From Acidobacteriota bacterium (GTDB lineage Bacteria; Acidobacteriota; Vicinamibacteria; Vicinamibacterales; UBA2999), in contig CANJYC010000007.1 of NCBI GenBank assembly GCA_947478985.1, positions 1 through 19,975 of the forward strand: a DNA stretch of 19,975 nucleotides. Direction: 5' to 3'. The notes beneath the pieces were generated by a model that had not been told where the DNA came from, ran no database searches, and was given only the letters and a program-made list of their open reading frames with translations. Position numbers and translations under genes: made by a program. This document shows positions 1-7,984 of the stretch, in pieces. Every line of letters starts with the position of its first letter. Positions within the stretch are counted from its first letter, which is position 1.

Positions 1-564
1 GCCGCCGTGGACGGGTTCATTCGCACCTTCGCGCTGATCCCTGCGGAGTTCTCAGGGCTGACCGCGCTGACCTCGATGTTCCTGCACGGTGGCCTGCTCC
101 ACTTCGGCGGCAACATGCTCTACCTCTGGATCTTCGGCGACAACGTCGAGGACCGTATGGGTCACGGACGGGTCCTGCTGTTCTATTTGTTGTGCGGTAT
201 CGCGGCCGCCGTCGCGCAGACGGTCAGCAGCCCGGATTCGCTGCTGCCGATGCTCGGCGCCAGCGGCGCCATCGCCGGGGTCATGGGCGCGTATTTCGTC
301 CTCTTCCCGCATGCGCGTATCGTGGCGCTGTTCCCCTTCTTCATCTTCTTCAGGATCATCGAGGTGCCGGCGATTCTATTTCTCGGCTTCTGGTTCCTGA
401 TGCAGCTGATGAGCGGGGTCGGTTCGGTCGCCGCAGCGGGTGAGCCGGCTGGCGGCATTGCCATCTGGGCTCACGTGGCGGGCTTCGTCGCAGGCCTGAC
501 CGGTGTGTTCATGTTCCGCCGCCGTGAGCGCGAACGCGTCGAGTGGTGGAATGACGCGATCTAA
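1..564 (+). CDS. Rhomboid family intramembrane serine protease, 3' part (start lies upstream of window)
   Basis: The open frame runs in from base 1, so the GTG at 7 is probably internal and the true start is off the window. In the 187 visible residues the rhomboid core is complete. A hydrophobic HGGLLHFGGN segment carries H34 and N38 (oxyanion region), GASGA carries the nucleophile S88, and WAHVAGFVAG carries the catalytic H158 in the last membrane helix. Several hydrophobic segments fit a polytopic inner-membrane protein that cleaves substrates within the membrane. The C-terminus is short and basic (FRRRERERVEWW), consistent with a cytoplasmic tail. Its TAA stop (562-564) shares bases with the TAG stop of the convergent TPR gene. 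Family assignment is firm; the substrate is unknown. Confidence 0.93.
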   Translation, partial: AAVDGFIRTFALIPAEFSGLTALTSMFLHGGLLHFGGNMLYLWIFGDNVEDRMGHGRVLLFYLLCGIAAAVAQTVSSPDSLLPMLGASGAIAGVMGAYFVLFPHARIVALFPFFIFFRIIEVPAILFLGFWFLMQLMSGVGSVAAAGEPAGGIAIWAHVAGFVAGLTGVFMFRRRERERVEWWNDAI

Positions 565-3146
565 GGCGTCACCGCCGGCCGTGCGTCGACGATCTTGAGC
601 AGTAGATCCTGCGCCCGCTCGAACGTCGGGGCAATCTCCAGCGCGGCCAGCACCTGCTGCTTGGCGTCATCCGCGCGCCCGGCGGCGAAATAAGCCTCCC
701 CCAGATCGACGTGTGCGCCGGCCATATCCGCCGGCTTCGCCGCGAGCGCGGCCCGCAGCGTCGCCATCGCACGTGGCAGGTCCCGCCGTTGCAGCGCCCC
801 GAGACCGACTCGGCGCTGCGCCAGCCCGTCGAAAGGATCGAGCTCCGCAATCGCCTCGTACGTCGCCAGGGTGCCGGCCGCATCACCCTGCTTCTCAAGG
901 AGCGGCGCAAGCCTGCGCGCCGCTTCCACGTCCGTGTAATCCACCTTCAGCACTGCCTGGAGTGCCGTGATCGCGCGTGCCTTATCACCCGTCTTCAGCG
1001 CGATGACGGCGATGGCGGCGTTCGGGTTTGTGGTGCCGTTTGCCTGCGGCACGAGCGCCGAGGCGCGCTCGAATGCCGCGATGGCTCCCGGGAGATCGCC
1101 GGCTTCCTGCAGCGTGGCACCGAGCTGCAACTGCACGCGGAAACTGCCGGGATTGGAGGCTGCCAGCGCCTTGAGCACCTCGGGCGTGGCATCCCGAGGA
1201 ATGCTAGGCGCCTTGAGTGCCGCGCGTAGTGCCGCAAACTCCTTGTCAATCTTGGCGTCGAACGACGCCTGCAGTTGATCGATGCTCACGCCAAGCGCCG
1301 CCGTGATGGCGTCCTCGTTTTCCAGCCCCCGGCCGTAGGCCCGAAGCAGATCGCGCAGCTTCGGCTCACCGAAGGTGTCGATGATGTGCTCGACGACGAG
1401 CGACGCCTGGTAATACGAGAGCGAGATCGTCTGCGGGTCGCTGAACCCTTCGTTGATCTCACGAATCTTGAGCGTCTTCCCGGCTTCGAGCGCCTGAGCA
1501 AAGGGCACTTCCATCTCGTGGCCCCACTCCGCCCGATGGCGCTTCTCCTCGAACTGCGAGATCCCCTCGCTGAGCCACCGCGGCATCCGGTTGCTCGACA
1601 TCTGCAGGGTGATGACGTGTGCCACCTCGTGCCACAGCGTCCCGACCCACGTGAACTCTCCGGGCGGGCGGGCGCGCGGCGAGTCAAGGGTGACCACGCG
1701 CCCGAAGCAGGCGCCGAGGGCCCCGATCATCCCGGGAAGCCCGAGCGTGCGCACGGCGAAGTCATCGTGCTTGGGAAACATCTCGATGAGGATGGGGCCC
1801 TTGGGCTCGAACTGATACTGCTTCGCGAGTGTCGTGAGTGCCAGTTTCGCCAGCGGCATCGCAAACTCGCGCATCACGGCCGCCTCGTCGGGATGGAGGC
1901 GCATCACGATATCGCCGTCACGGATCGTCTCGAACGAACTCAGCGTATCGAGCAGCGTCAGCAGATTGAATGTGACGACGTCGTACGGATCGGCCTTGAA
2001 CGCCGTGTCGAGGGCTGCACGCGCGCCAGGCTCGTCGCCGGTCCGCAGCAGCTGCAGGCCGAGGTCCGCATAGGCATGCGTGTTGCCGGGGTCGATCGAC
2101 AGCGCATGCCGGGTCTGCTCGACCGCCTCATCGAACCGGTAGTTCTGCGCAAGCTGGGCCCCTGCCACCCGGTAGGCATCGCCATACACGGGATTGATCG
2201 CGAGAATGGCGGCGGTCTTCGACTCAAACTCGGCCTGTCGCCCTTCGAGCAGAGCAATCGAGGCGTCAAGCGCGCGCGCCTCAAGACTGTTCGGATTGAC
2301 CGCGAGAGCCTTGCCGAGCGACGTCCGGGCCTCGTCACGTCGCCGATCGTCGAGCGCCAGTTCCGCGACGAGCAGATGGGCAGGCACGTAACTGGGATTG
2401 ACGAGCAGCGCCGCCTCGGCTGCCTTCCGGGCTGCCGGCGGATTCTCCTCTGCGATGGTCCGTGCAAGGCCCACCTGGGCCACGACGAAATCCTTATCCT
2501 CCGAAAGAGCTGCCTCGAACGACTTCGTGGCGTCCGCCCGGTTGTACTTCGCAAGGAACAGCTCGCCCCACGCGGCATTAACGACCGGGTCATCGGGCGC
2601 CATGGCGCTCGCCGCGCGGAAGTAACCGTTGGCCTCTTGAAATCGGTCGAGCGTGCGGGCGGCCAGTCCCAGTCGCGTCAGATCTTGTACGGAGTTCTGC
2701 GAGCCACGGCTGAGCACGCCCTGCAGGGTGCGCGTCGCCTCATTGCGCCGTCCAAGCGTCATCTGCAGGATGCCGAGCTCGAGCGCCGCGTCGCTGCCGG
2801 GCGCCGATGCGGCAGGTCCGCTCAGGAGCTTTTCCGCGTCCGCGTAGCGCCCTCGCACCACCAAGGCGCGGGCGCGAAGCGCCAGCGCGCGGGGATCGGC
2901 GGCGCCCCGCAGCAGCGCGTCAATCGAATCGTATTGGCCAGCATTGAACGCGCGGGTAGCCGTGTCGAAGGGGGAGGCCGTCTGCACGGACTGCGCGGAT
3001 TGCGCTGAGGACGGCGCCGTGACAGAGAGCAGGACCAGCACGCACGCGGCAAGGCACCGCGGCGGCATTGACAACGCCGTGAGGCAGCGGCGGTCCGGCC
3101 ATCGCCCTAATGTCATCGGAGTGGCGTCAGTATAGAGCGCGGCCAC
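561..3146 (-). CDS. Exported TPR-repeat protein with embedded gluzincin-type (HExxH) peptidase-like domain
   Basis: The protein has 861 residues. The GTG start at 3146 is supported by AGGAG (plus strand 3153-3157), six bases upstream. A signal-peptide-like segment (CLAACVLVLLSVTAPSSA, about 31-48) predicts export. TPR-type repeats fill about 85-395 and again about 655-855. Between them lies a domain with HEVAH at 506-510 and a downstream Glu in WLSEG (E527), matching the HExxH...E zinc site of gluzincins (peptidase MA-like). It follows the zinc-ribbon gene by about 20 bp on the same strand, so the two are probably co-transcribed. It is convergent with the rhomboid gene and the stops interlock. 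Proteolytic activity and substrate are inferred, not shown. An alternative ATG at 3116 would shorten the n-region by ten residues. Confidence 0.85.
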   Translation of the reverse strand: MAALYTDATPMTLGRWPDRRCLTALSMPPRCLAACVLVLLSVTAPSSAQSAQSVQTASPFDTATRAFNAGQYDSIDALLRGAADPRALALRARALVVRGRYADAEKLLSGPAASAPGSDAALELGILQMTLGRRNEATRTLQGVLSRGSQNSVQDLTRLGLAARTLDRFQEANGYFRAASAMAPDDPVVNAAWGELFLAKYNRADATKSFEAALSEDKDFVVAQVGLARTIAEENPPAARKAAEAALLVNPSYVPAHLLVAELALDDRRRDEARTSLGKALAVNPNSLEARALDASIALLEGRQAEFESKTAAILAINPVYGDAYRVAGAQLAQNYRFDEAVEQTRHALSIDPGNTHAYADLGLQLLRTGDEPGARAALDTAFKADPYDVVTFNLLTLLDTLSSFETIRDGDIVMRLHPDEAAVMREFAMPLAKLALTTLAKQYQFEPKGPILIEMFPKHDDFAVRTLGLPGMIGALGACFGRVVTLDSPRARPPGEFTWVGTLWHEVAHVITLQMSSNRMPRWLSEGISQFEEKRHRAEWGHEMEVPFAQALEAGKTLKIREINEGFSDPQTISLSYYQASLVVEHIIDTFGEPKLRDLLRAYGRGLENEDAITAALGVSIDQLQASFDAKIDKEFAALRAALKAPSIPRDATPEVLKALAASNPGSFRVQLQLGATLQEAGDLPGAIAAFERASALVPQANGTTNPNAAIAVIALKTGDKARAITALQAVLKVDYTDVEAARRLAPLLEKQGDAAGTLATYEAIAELDPFDGLAQRRVGLGALQRRDLPRAMATLRAALAAKPADMAGAHVDLGEAYFAAGRADDAKQQVLAALEIAPTFERAQDLLLKIVDARPAVTP

Positions 3147-3152
3147 AAAAGG

Positions 3153-3157
3153 CTCCT
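3153..3157 (-). promoter_or_regulatory. Shine-Dalgarno AGGAG for the TPR/peptidase gene
   Basis: The plus strand reads ctcct, so the minus strand reads AGGAG, six bases ahead of GTG at 3146. This decides the start over the ATG at 3116. It lies in the short gap after the zinc-ribbon stop (3167-3169), as expected within an operon. Confidence 0.7.
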
Positions 3158-3166
3158 GTCAGACGC

Positions 3167-3532
3167 CTACTCGTCGTCTTCGAACTCGTCGACCAGGGGA
3201 AGACCCTCGAGTTCCTCGAGAAGCACGAGACCACGCTGAGACGGGATATCAAACCGTTTACCGCACGATTTGCAGGTTACGTCGTCATCGACCCGGATGA
3301 GGTGGTCCTTGCTCTTGCCGAAAATCGCCCGGTCACGGGCGTCGGCACCGGCCGGAGGCTGCCCCTTCTTGGTGCGCCGGATCCAGCGAACCGAGTAGTC
3401 ATTGGTTCGGCGGCAACGAGGGCACTGGAACCTGCCTGGACGCTGCTCGGGCTTCTCGGTAAAGAACTGGCGCTCATCCACATTCGCAGCGTACACCAAG
3501 CACCTGATAAACTGATCCCGCCCTTCCTTCAT
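3167..3532 (-). CDS. Small zinc-ribbon protein with acidic C-terminus, function unknown
   Basis: From the ATG at 3532 the protein has 121 residues. Two CxxC pairs (C37/C40 in CPRC and C87/C90 in CKSC) are about 47 residues apart and should bind one zinc in a ribbon fold. The segment between them is basic (RWIRRTKKG) and the C-terminus is very acidic (DEFEDDE). I do not recognise a named family; nucleic-acid or protein binding is typical of such ribbons but not shown here. The start is uncertain. ATG 3532 overlaps the divergent lon ATG in a shared CATG. A GTG at 3592 would run into lon coding sequence. TTG/GTG codons near 3496-3499 and GTG at 3481 are also possible. It lies upstream of the TPR/peptidase gene on the same strand. 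Confidence 0.7.
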   Translation of the reverse strand: MKEGRDQFIRCLVYAANVDERQFFTEKPEQRPGRFQCPRCRRTNDYSVRWIRRTKKGQPPAGADARDRAIFGKSKDHLIRVDDDVTCKSCGKRFDIPSQRGLVLLEELEGLPLVDEFEDDE

Positions 3533-5888
3533 GGCTGAACCCACGCTCCCCACGCTCCCTTCTGAACTCCCCGTCCTGCCATTGCGGCGCACGGTGGCGT
3601 TTCCGCTGACACTTCAGCCGCTGGCGGTCAACCGGCAGGTGTCGATTGAAACCGTCAACCGCGCACTAGGCGGCGACCGACTCGTCCTGCTGCTCCTGCA
3701 GGAGAACGATCAGGATGACCCGGCGCCGGAGGACCTGCGGCGGGTCGGCACCATCGGCATCATCCGGCAGATGGCGAAGGTGGGCAGCGGGATCAACATC
3801 ATCGTTGAGGGGATTGCCCGCGTCCGCGCCGACCTGATCACGCGCGTCGGCTCGTCGATGCGCGCCATGGTCACCACCCTTCCGGAGCGGGTCGAGCGGA
3901 CCATCGAGGTCGATGCTCACGTCCGCCGCATCCAGGAGCTGATCGAGAAGACGCTGTCGCTCGCGACCGGGCTCTCGGAAGAGCTGCGGGGCGTGGTCAT
4001 GAACATCGAGGACCCGCTGCGCCTGGTCTATGTGCTGGCGACGCTCATCGACATGAAACCTGCCGAAAAGCAGGAACTGCTGGAAGAAACCGACCTGCTC
4101 AAGAAGCTGGAGTCGGTGGCGGGCGCGCTCACGCGTGAAGTCTCCCTCCTTGAACTGAAGGGCAAGATCGAATCGCAGGCCCAGCAGGAGATGACCGACG
4201 CCCAGCGTCAGTACTACCTGCGCCAGCAGCTCAAGGCCATCCAGCAGGAGCTCGGCGAAGGCGAGGGGAACGAACTTGCCGAGGTCCGCAAGCGGATCGA
4301 TGACGCCAAGCTCCCGCCGTCTGAGCACACCCTGGCCATGCGAGAGGTCGACCGTCTGGGTCGGATGTCGCCCACATCACCTGAATACCAGATGCTGCGG
4401 ACCTACATCGACTGGATTCTCGACATTCCGTGGTCGGTGACGACCGAGGACCGGATCGATCCGATCGAGGCCCGCAAGGTCCTCGACGAAGACCATTACG
4501 ACCTGGACAAGGTCAAGGAACGCATCGTCGAGTACCTGGCGGTCCGCAAGCTCAAGGGGGACATGAAGGGCCCGATCCTCTGCTTTGTCGGCCCCCCTGG
4601 CGTCGGCAAGACGTCGCTCGGCCAGTCCATCGCCAGGGCGATGTCGCGCAAGTTTGTCCGCATCTCGCTCGGCGGTGTGCGCGACGAAGCCGAAATTCGC
4701 GGCCACCGCCGTACCTACATCGGGTCGATTCCCGGGCGCATCGTCCAGGCACTGAAGCAGGCCGGATCCATGAACCCGGTATTCATGCTCGACGAGATGG
4801 ACAAGATCTCCTCCGGCTATCAGGGCGACCCCGCCGCAGCGCTGCTCGAGGTGCTCGACCCGGCGCAGAACCACTCGTTTCGTGACCACTACCTCGAGGC
4901 CCCAGTCGATCTCTCGAAGGTACTGTTCATCGCGACCGCTAACCAGTTAGGCACGGTCCATCCCGCGCTCCACGATCGGATGGAGGTCATTTCCCTCACT
5001 GGCTACAGTGAGGAGGAAAAACTCCATATCGCGCGCAGGTACCTCCTGCCCCGGCAGATGACCGAGCACGGGTTGAAACCCGAGGATCTGGAGGCGACCG
5101 ATGGGGCCATCAGCCAGGTCATCTCCGAGTACACCCGGGAAGCCGGCGTGCGCAACCTCGAGCGGCAGTTCGGCACGATGACGCGGAAGGTGGCCGCCCG
5201 TATCGCCACCCGGCCCGCGGACGCAGCCCCGCTCCAGCAGACCCGGATTGACAGGGCCGATGTGGAGGCCTACCTGGGACCGGCCCGCTTCAAGCGAGAA
5301 GTGGCCTTCCGGACATCGCGACCGGGCGTGGCCACTGGGCTGGCCTGGACCGAATCCGGGGGAGATGTGCTTTTTATCGAAGCCACCTTGCTTCCGGGCG
5401 GGAACCAGAACATCATTCTCACGGGTCAGCTCGGCAACGTCATGCAGGAATCGGCGCGCGCCGCGCTGAGCCATCTGCGGGCGCATGCCACGGAACTTGG
5501 GCTTTCAGAGGATTTCCTGGCCAAGCACGACCTTCACGTCCATGTGCCGGCCGGGGCCATCCCTAAGGACGGACCGTCGGCGGGCGTGACGATGGCTACG
5601 GCCATCCTGTCGGCGGCGAGAAATCAACCGGTCAGACAGGACGTGGCCATGACCGGCGAAATCACCCTCAGCGGGCTGGTACTGCCGATCGGCGGAATTC
5701 GAGAGAAGGCGCTCGCGGCGCGGAGATTCGGCATTAAGACCGTTATCCTTCCCGCGCTGAACGAACCCGACCTCGCGGAGTTGACGGAAGAAGTCCGGCG
5801 CGACATGACGTTCGTGCCGGTGGAAACCCTGGAGCAGGTCATCAAGGTCGCCTTCGCGGAACCGGCGCCCTCGACTGCGGCGAAGTAG
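3531..5888 (+). CDS. lon: ATP-dependent Lon protease
   Basis: At 785 residues it is close to the usual length of bacterial LonA. The N-terminal substrate-binding domain (about 10-200, ELPVLPLRRTVAFP at its start) and a helical linker precede the AAA+ module with Walker A GPPGVGKT (354-361) and Walker B FMLDEMDK (418-425). The protease domain carries the Ser-Lys dyad: S683 in KDGPSAGV and K726 in GGIREKALAA, 43 residues apart as in E. coli Lon. The cytosolic hexamer degrades misfolded and regulatory proteins. It is divergent from the zinc-ribbon gene, so its promoter must lie within that gene. I see no Shine-Dalgarno ahead of ATG 3531; a TGATAAACT stretch at about 3514-3522 could hold a -10. 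The glycosyltransferase-like gene starts 25 bp downstream. Confidence 0.98.
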   Translation: MAEPTLPTLPSELPVLPLRRTVAFPLTLQPLAVNRQVSIETVNRALGGDRLVLLLLQENDQDDPAPEDLRRVGTIGIIRQMAKVGSGINIIVEGIARVRADLITRVGSSMRAMVTTLPERVERTIEVDAHVRRIQELIEKTLSLATGLSEELRGVVMNIEDPLRLVYVLATLIDMKPAEKQELLEETDLLKKLESVAGALTREVSLLELKGKIESQAQQEMTDAQRQYYLRQQLKAIQQELGEGEGNELAEVRKRIDDAKLPPSEHTLAMREVDRLGRMSPTSPEYQMLRTYIDWILDIPWSVTTEDRIDPIEARKVLDEDHYDLDKVKERIVEYLAVRKLKGDMKGPILCFVGPPGVGKTSLGQSIARAMSRKFVRISLGGVRDEAEIRGHRRTYIGSIPGRIVQALKQAGSMNPVFMLDEMDKISSGYQGDPAAALLEVLDPAQNHSFRDHYLEAPVDLSKVLFIATANQLGTVHPALHDRMEVISLTGYSEEEKLHIARRYLLPRQMTEHGLKPEDLEATDGAISQVISEYTREAGVRNLERQFGTMTRKVAARIATRPADAAPLQQTRIDRADVEAYLGPARFKREVAFRTSRPGVATGLAWTESGGDVLFIEATLLPGGNQNIILTGQLGNVMQESARAALSHLRAHATELGLSEDFLAKHDLHVHVPAGAIPKDGPSAGVTMATAILSAARNQPVRQDVAMTGEITLSGLVLPIGGIREKALAARRFGIKTVILPALNEPDLAELTEEVRRDMTFVPVETLEQVIKVAFAEPAPSTAAK

Positions 5889-5913
5889 CTCTCTACAAAA
5901 GGTTCGACACAAT

Positions 5914-7089
5914 TTGGCAGCAGCGATCGTCTTTTACATTTCCGGCCACGGTTTCGGGCACGCGACACGCTCGATCGAGGTCATCAACGCCATCCTCGCC
6001 AAGCGCCCCGAAACGCGGATCGGCGTCCGCACATCGGCACCCCGCTGGCTCTTCGACCTCACGGTCAAGGGGAAGGTCACGTACAGCACGCTTGAGTGCG
6101 ATACGGGGGTGGTCCAGGTCGATGCGCTGACGCTCGACGAAGCGGACACCATCCGCCGCGCCTCGGCATTCCACAACGACCTGGTCACACGCGCCGCCAG
6201 CGAAACCCGCGTGCTCCGCGAACTCGGTGCCGGGCTCATCGTCGGCGACATCCCGCCGCTCGCCTTCGCCGTGGGCGCCTCGGCCGGCATCGCAACGGTC
6301 GCCCTCAGCAACTTCACGTGGGACTGGGTCTACGCCGACTACCCTCGCGTGCGCCTGGCTCCGTCGCTCCTGCCGGCCATCCGCGGTGCCTATGCCAAGG
6401 CGTCGATGGCGCTGCGATTGCCAATGTGCGGCGGATTCGAAACCTTCTCGAACGTAAAGGACATCCCGTTCATCGCGCGCCACGCGGGCAAGACACGGGA
6501 AGAGGTCTGCAAGATCCTGAAGCTCCCCACCGAGAAGCCCCTCGTGCTGATCTCGTTCGGGGGTTACGGCCTGGCCGGGATGGACACCGACCTGCTGGCG
6601 AAGTTCAAGAAGTACACGGTGGTCGACACCTCGCACCTGCCGCTCGGACGCGCGCGTAAGGACGTAGCCATGGCCGAACGGAAAGGCTCGTATGTCAGCC
6701 TCAACGAGGAGGCGATGTACAACGCCGGTGTCCGCTACGAGGACCTCGTCGGCGCTGCCGCTGCCGTGGTGACCAAGCCTGGCTACGGCATCATCGCCGA
6801 GTGCATCGCCAACGATACGGCGGTGCTCTATACGCCCCGTGGTCACTTCCCCGAGTACGACGTGATTGTGGAGGAGATGCCGAAGTATCTCCGCAACGCC
6901 TTCATCAGCCACGATGACCTGTTTGCGGGCAAGTGGGAACCGGCGCTGGACAAGCTGCTCGCGCAGTCGCGGCCGAAGAATTACAAGAAGCCCGACACCA
7001 ATGGCGGTGATGTCGCCGCCGACATCCTGCTCAAGGCGCTGGACAAGCCGCCGAAGAAGCCGCGCGGCCGTCCGAAGGCGAAGTTCTAG
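5914..7089 (+). CDS. GT-B glycosyltransferase-like protein (MurG / L-arabinokinase N-domain type)
   Basis: The 391-residue protein starts at TTG 5914, with AAAGG about eleven bases upstream; no better start fits. The N-terminus IVFYISGHGFGHATRS has the glycine/histidine loop seen in GT-B proteins related to MurG and to the N-terminal domain of plant L-arabinokinase. The C-terminal half has VTKPGYGIIAEC (GYG at 290-292) and a later HFPEY, which resemble the sugar-nucleotide site of glycosyltransferase family 28. No signal peptide or membrane helix is evident, so it is probably cytoplasmic. The tail is Lys/Pro rich and ends with RGRPK (384-388), an AT-hook-like core that is odd for an enzyme. 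It lies 25 bp after lon and may be co-transcribed. Donor and acceptor cannot be read from sequence. Confidence 0.75.
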   Translation: MAAAIVFYISGHGFGHATRSIEVINAILAKRPETRIGVRTSAPRWLFDLTVKGKVTYSTLECDTGVVQVDALTLDEADTIRRASAFHNDLVTRAASETRVLRELGAGLIVGDIPPLAFAVGASAGIATVALSNFTWDWVYADYPRVRLAPSLLPAIRGAYAKASMALRLPMCGGFETFSNVKDIPFIARHAGKTREEVCKILKLPTEKPLVLISFGGYGLAGMDTDLLAKFKKYTVVDTSHLPLGRARKDVAMAERKGSYVSLNEEAMYNAGVRYEDLVGAAAAVVTKPGYGIIAECIANDTAVLYTPRGHFPEYDVIVEEMPKYLRNAFISHDDLFAGKWEPALDKLLAQSRPKNYKKPDTNGGDVAADILLKALDKPPKKPRGRPKAKF

Positions 7090-7101
7090 GAAGTCTCAAG
7101 A

Positions 7102-7127
7102 CGGGCAGGTGGCGGGCCACCTGCCCG
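7102..7127. terminator. GC-rich hairpin between convergent genes (possible bidirectional terminator)
   Basis: CGGGCAGGTGG (7102-7112) and CCACCTGCCCG (7117-7127) are perfect inverted repeats: an 11-bp stem with a CGGG loop. The hairpin lies 12 bp after the glycosyltransferase stop and 22 bp beyond the stop of the convergent methyltransferase gene. There is no T-tract on either side, so it is not a classical intrinsic terminator, but position and stability suggest a transcript-end structure for both genes. Confidence 0.6.
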
Positions 7128-7149
7128 CTGCCTGCCGTTCACCGACGGT

Positions 7150-7836
7150 CTACTGCTTGATGAAGGTGATGAGCGACCAGATCGGCGGGAAGCTCACCTT
7201 TTCGATCGAGACCGGCTTCATCTCCGCCTGCGCGAGGAAACCCGGAAGATCGAGATCGGATTTGAAGCCGATGTAGAGGGTGAGCGGCGAGATGGCGCGC
7301 TCCAGGCGCGACACAATCGGGTTGGCGCTTCGGAAGTGATTCAGCACGATGATCTTCCCGCCGGGCTTGCACACGCGGCGCATCTCCTGCACCACCTTTA
7401 CCGGATCGGGCACAACGCTAATCACGTACGGCGCGTAGACGATGTCGAACGAGTTATCGGGAAACGTCAGGCTCGCCGCATCCATCTCCATGAGCCGGAC
7501 GTTCTCAATCCCCTTGCTGACCACGCGCTCGCGCGCTTTTTCAAGCATGGGAGCCGAGAAATCGATTCCGGTGACCTGACAGGTTCGCGGATACAGGGCC
7601 GCATTGATGCCCGTGCCAACGCCCACTTCCAGCACCTGGTCACCGAGACGAACACCCATCCGTTCGATGGCCACGAGACGACCCGGATGAAGCGCCGGAC
7701 CGAACGTCAGGTCGTATACCTTCGCCAGGTTGTCGTAGACATGCTCGACAAACTGGTTCTCGACAACCGTCACCGACAAGGCACGAGTAGCCACGTCGGA
7801 TCGGAAATCGGCGTTCTCACGCTCAAACAGCGCCAT
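7150..7836 (-). CDS. Class I SAM-dependent methyltransferase, phosphatidylethanolamine N-methyltransferase (PmtA) type
   Basis: The 228-residue protein carries SAM motif I VLEVGVGTG (68-76), the acidic post-I residue in TGIDFS (D92), and SFDIVYAPYVISVVPDP followed by RRVCKPGGKIIVLNHF. This pattern matches the Rhodobacter/Sinorhizobium PmtA family, which methylates phosphatidylethanolamine towards phosphatidylcholine at the inner membrane face. A UbiE-like or other small-molecule methyltransferase is the main alternative. The ATG at 7836 has GAGG (plus 7844-7847) seven bases upstream, and a TACAAT hexamer lies further up (7878-7873). It lies downstream of the homocysteine methyltransferase/MTHFR gene on the same strand, which would supply methionine for its SAM, but it seems to have its own promoter. 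Confidence 0.8.
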   Translation of the reverse strand: MALFERENADFRSDVATRALSVTVVENQFVEHVYDNLAKVYDLTFGPALHPGRLVAIERMGVRLGDQVLEVGVGTGINAALYPRTCQVTGIDFSAPMLEKARERVVSKGIENVRLMEMDAASLTFPDNSFDIVYAPYVISVVPDPVKVVQEMRRVCKPGGKIIVLNHFRSANPIVSRLERAISPLTLYIGFKSDLDLPGFLAQAEMKPVSIEKVSFPPIWSLITFIKQ

Positions 7837-7843
7837 GTGGTGG

Positions 7844-7878
7844 CCTCAACGCAACCGTCATCCCTGTAACCTATTGTA
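7844..7878 (-). promoter_or_regulatory. Putative -10 (TACAAT) and Shine-Dalgarno (GAGG) for the PmtA-type gene
   Basis: On the minus strand TACAAT occupies 7878-7873, about 36 bases ahead of the ATG at 7836, and GAGG occupies 7847-7844, seven bases ahead of it. No clear -35 box is visible at 16-18 bp spacing, so the promoter call is weak. The Shine-Dalgarno is convincing. The rest of the 148-bp gap to the upstream gene shows nothing I can name. Confidence 0.45.
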
Positions 7879-7984
7879 ATCGTTGGAGTTCAGGCATGCT
7901 CGCCCTTCGAACTCGGGATGAAAACAGGACTTGGGCACTATATCGCCCCGGCCATGCTGGAACAACCTTAATTGTCAGGGGTCG

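Noticed and set aside
1275..3008. Long plus-strand open frame of 577 codons
   Set aside because: It is antisense to the TPR/peptidase gene, has Arg/Gly/His-rich sequence without motifs, and arises from the GC-rich codon pattern of the true gene.
5893..6912. 339-codon minus-strand frame opposite the glycosyltransferase-like gene
   Set aside because: It is a complementary-frame shadow with His/Arg/Asp-rich sequence and no motif; the plus frame has clear GT-B features.
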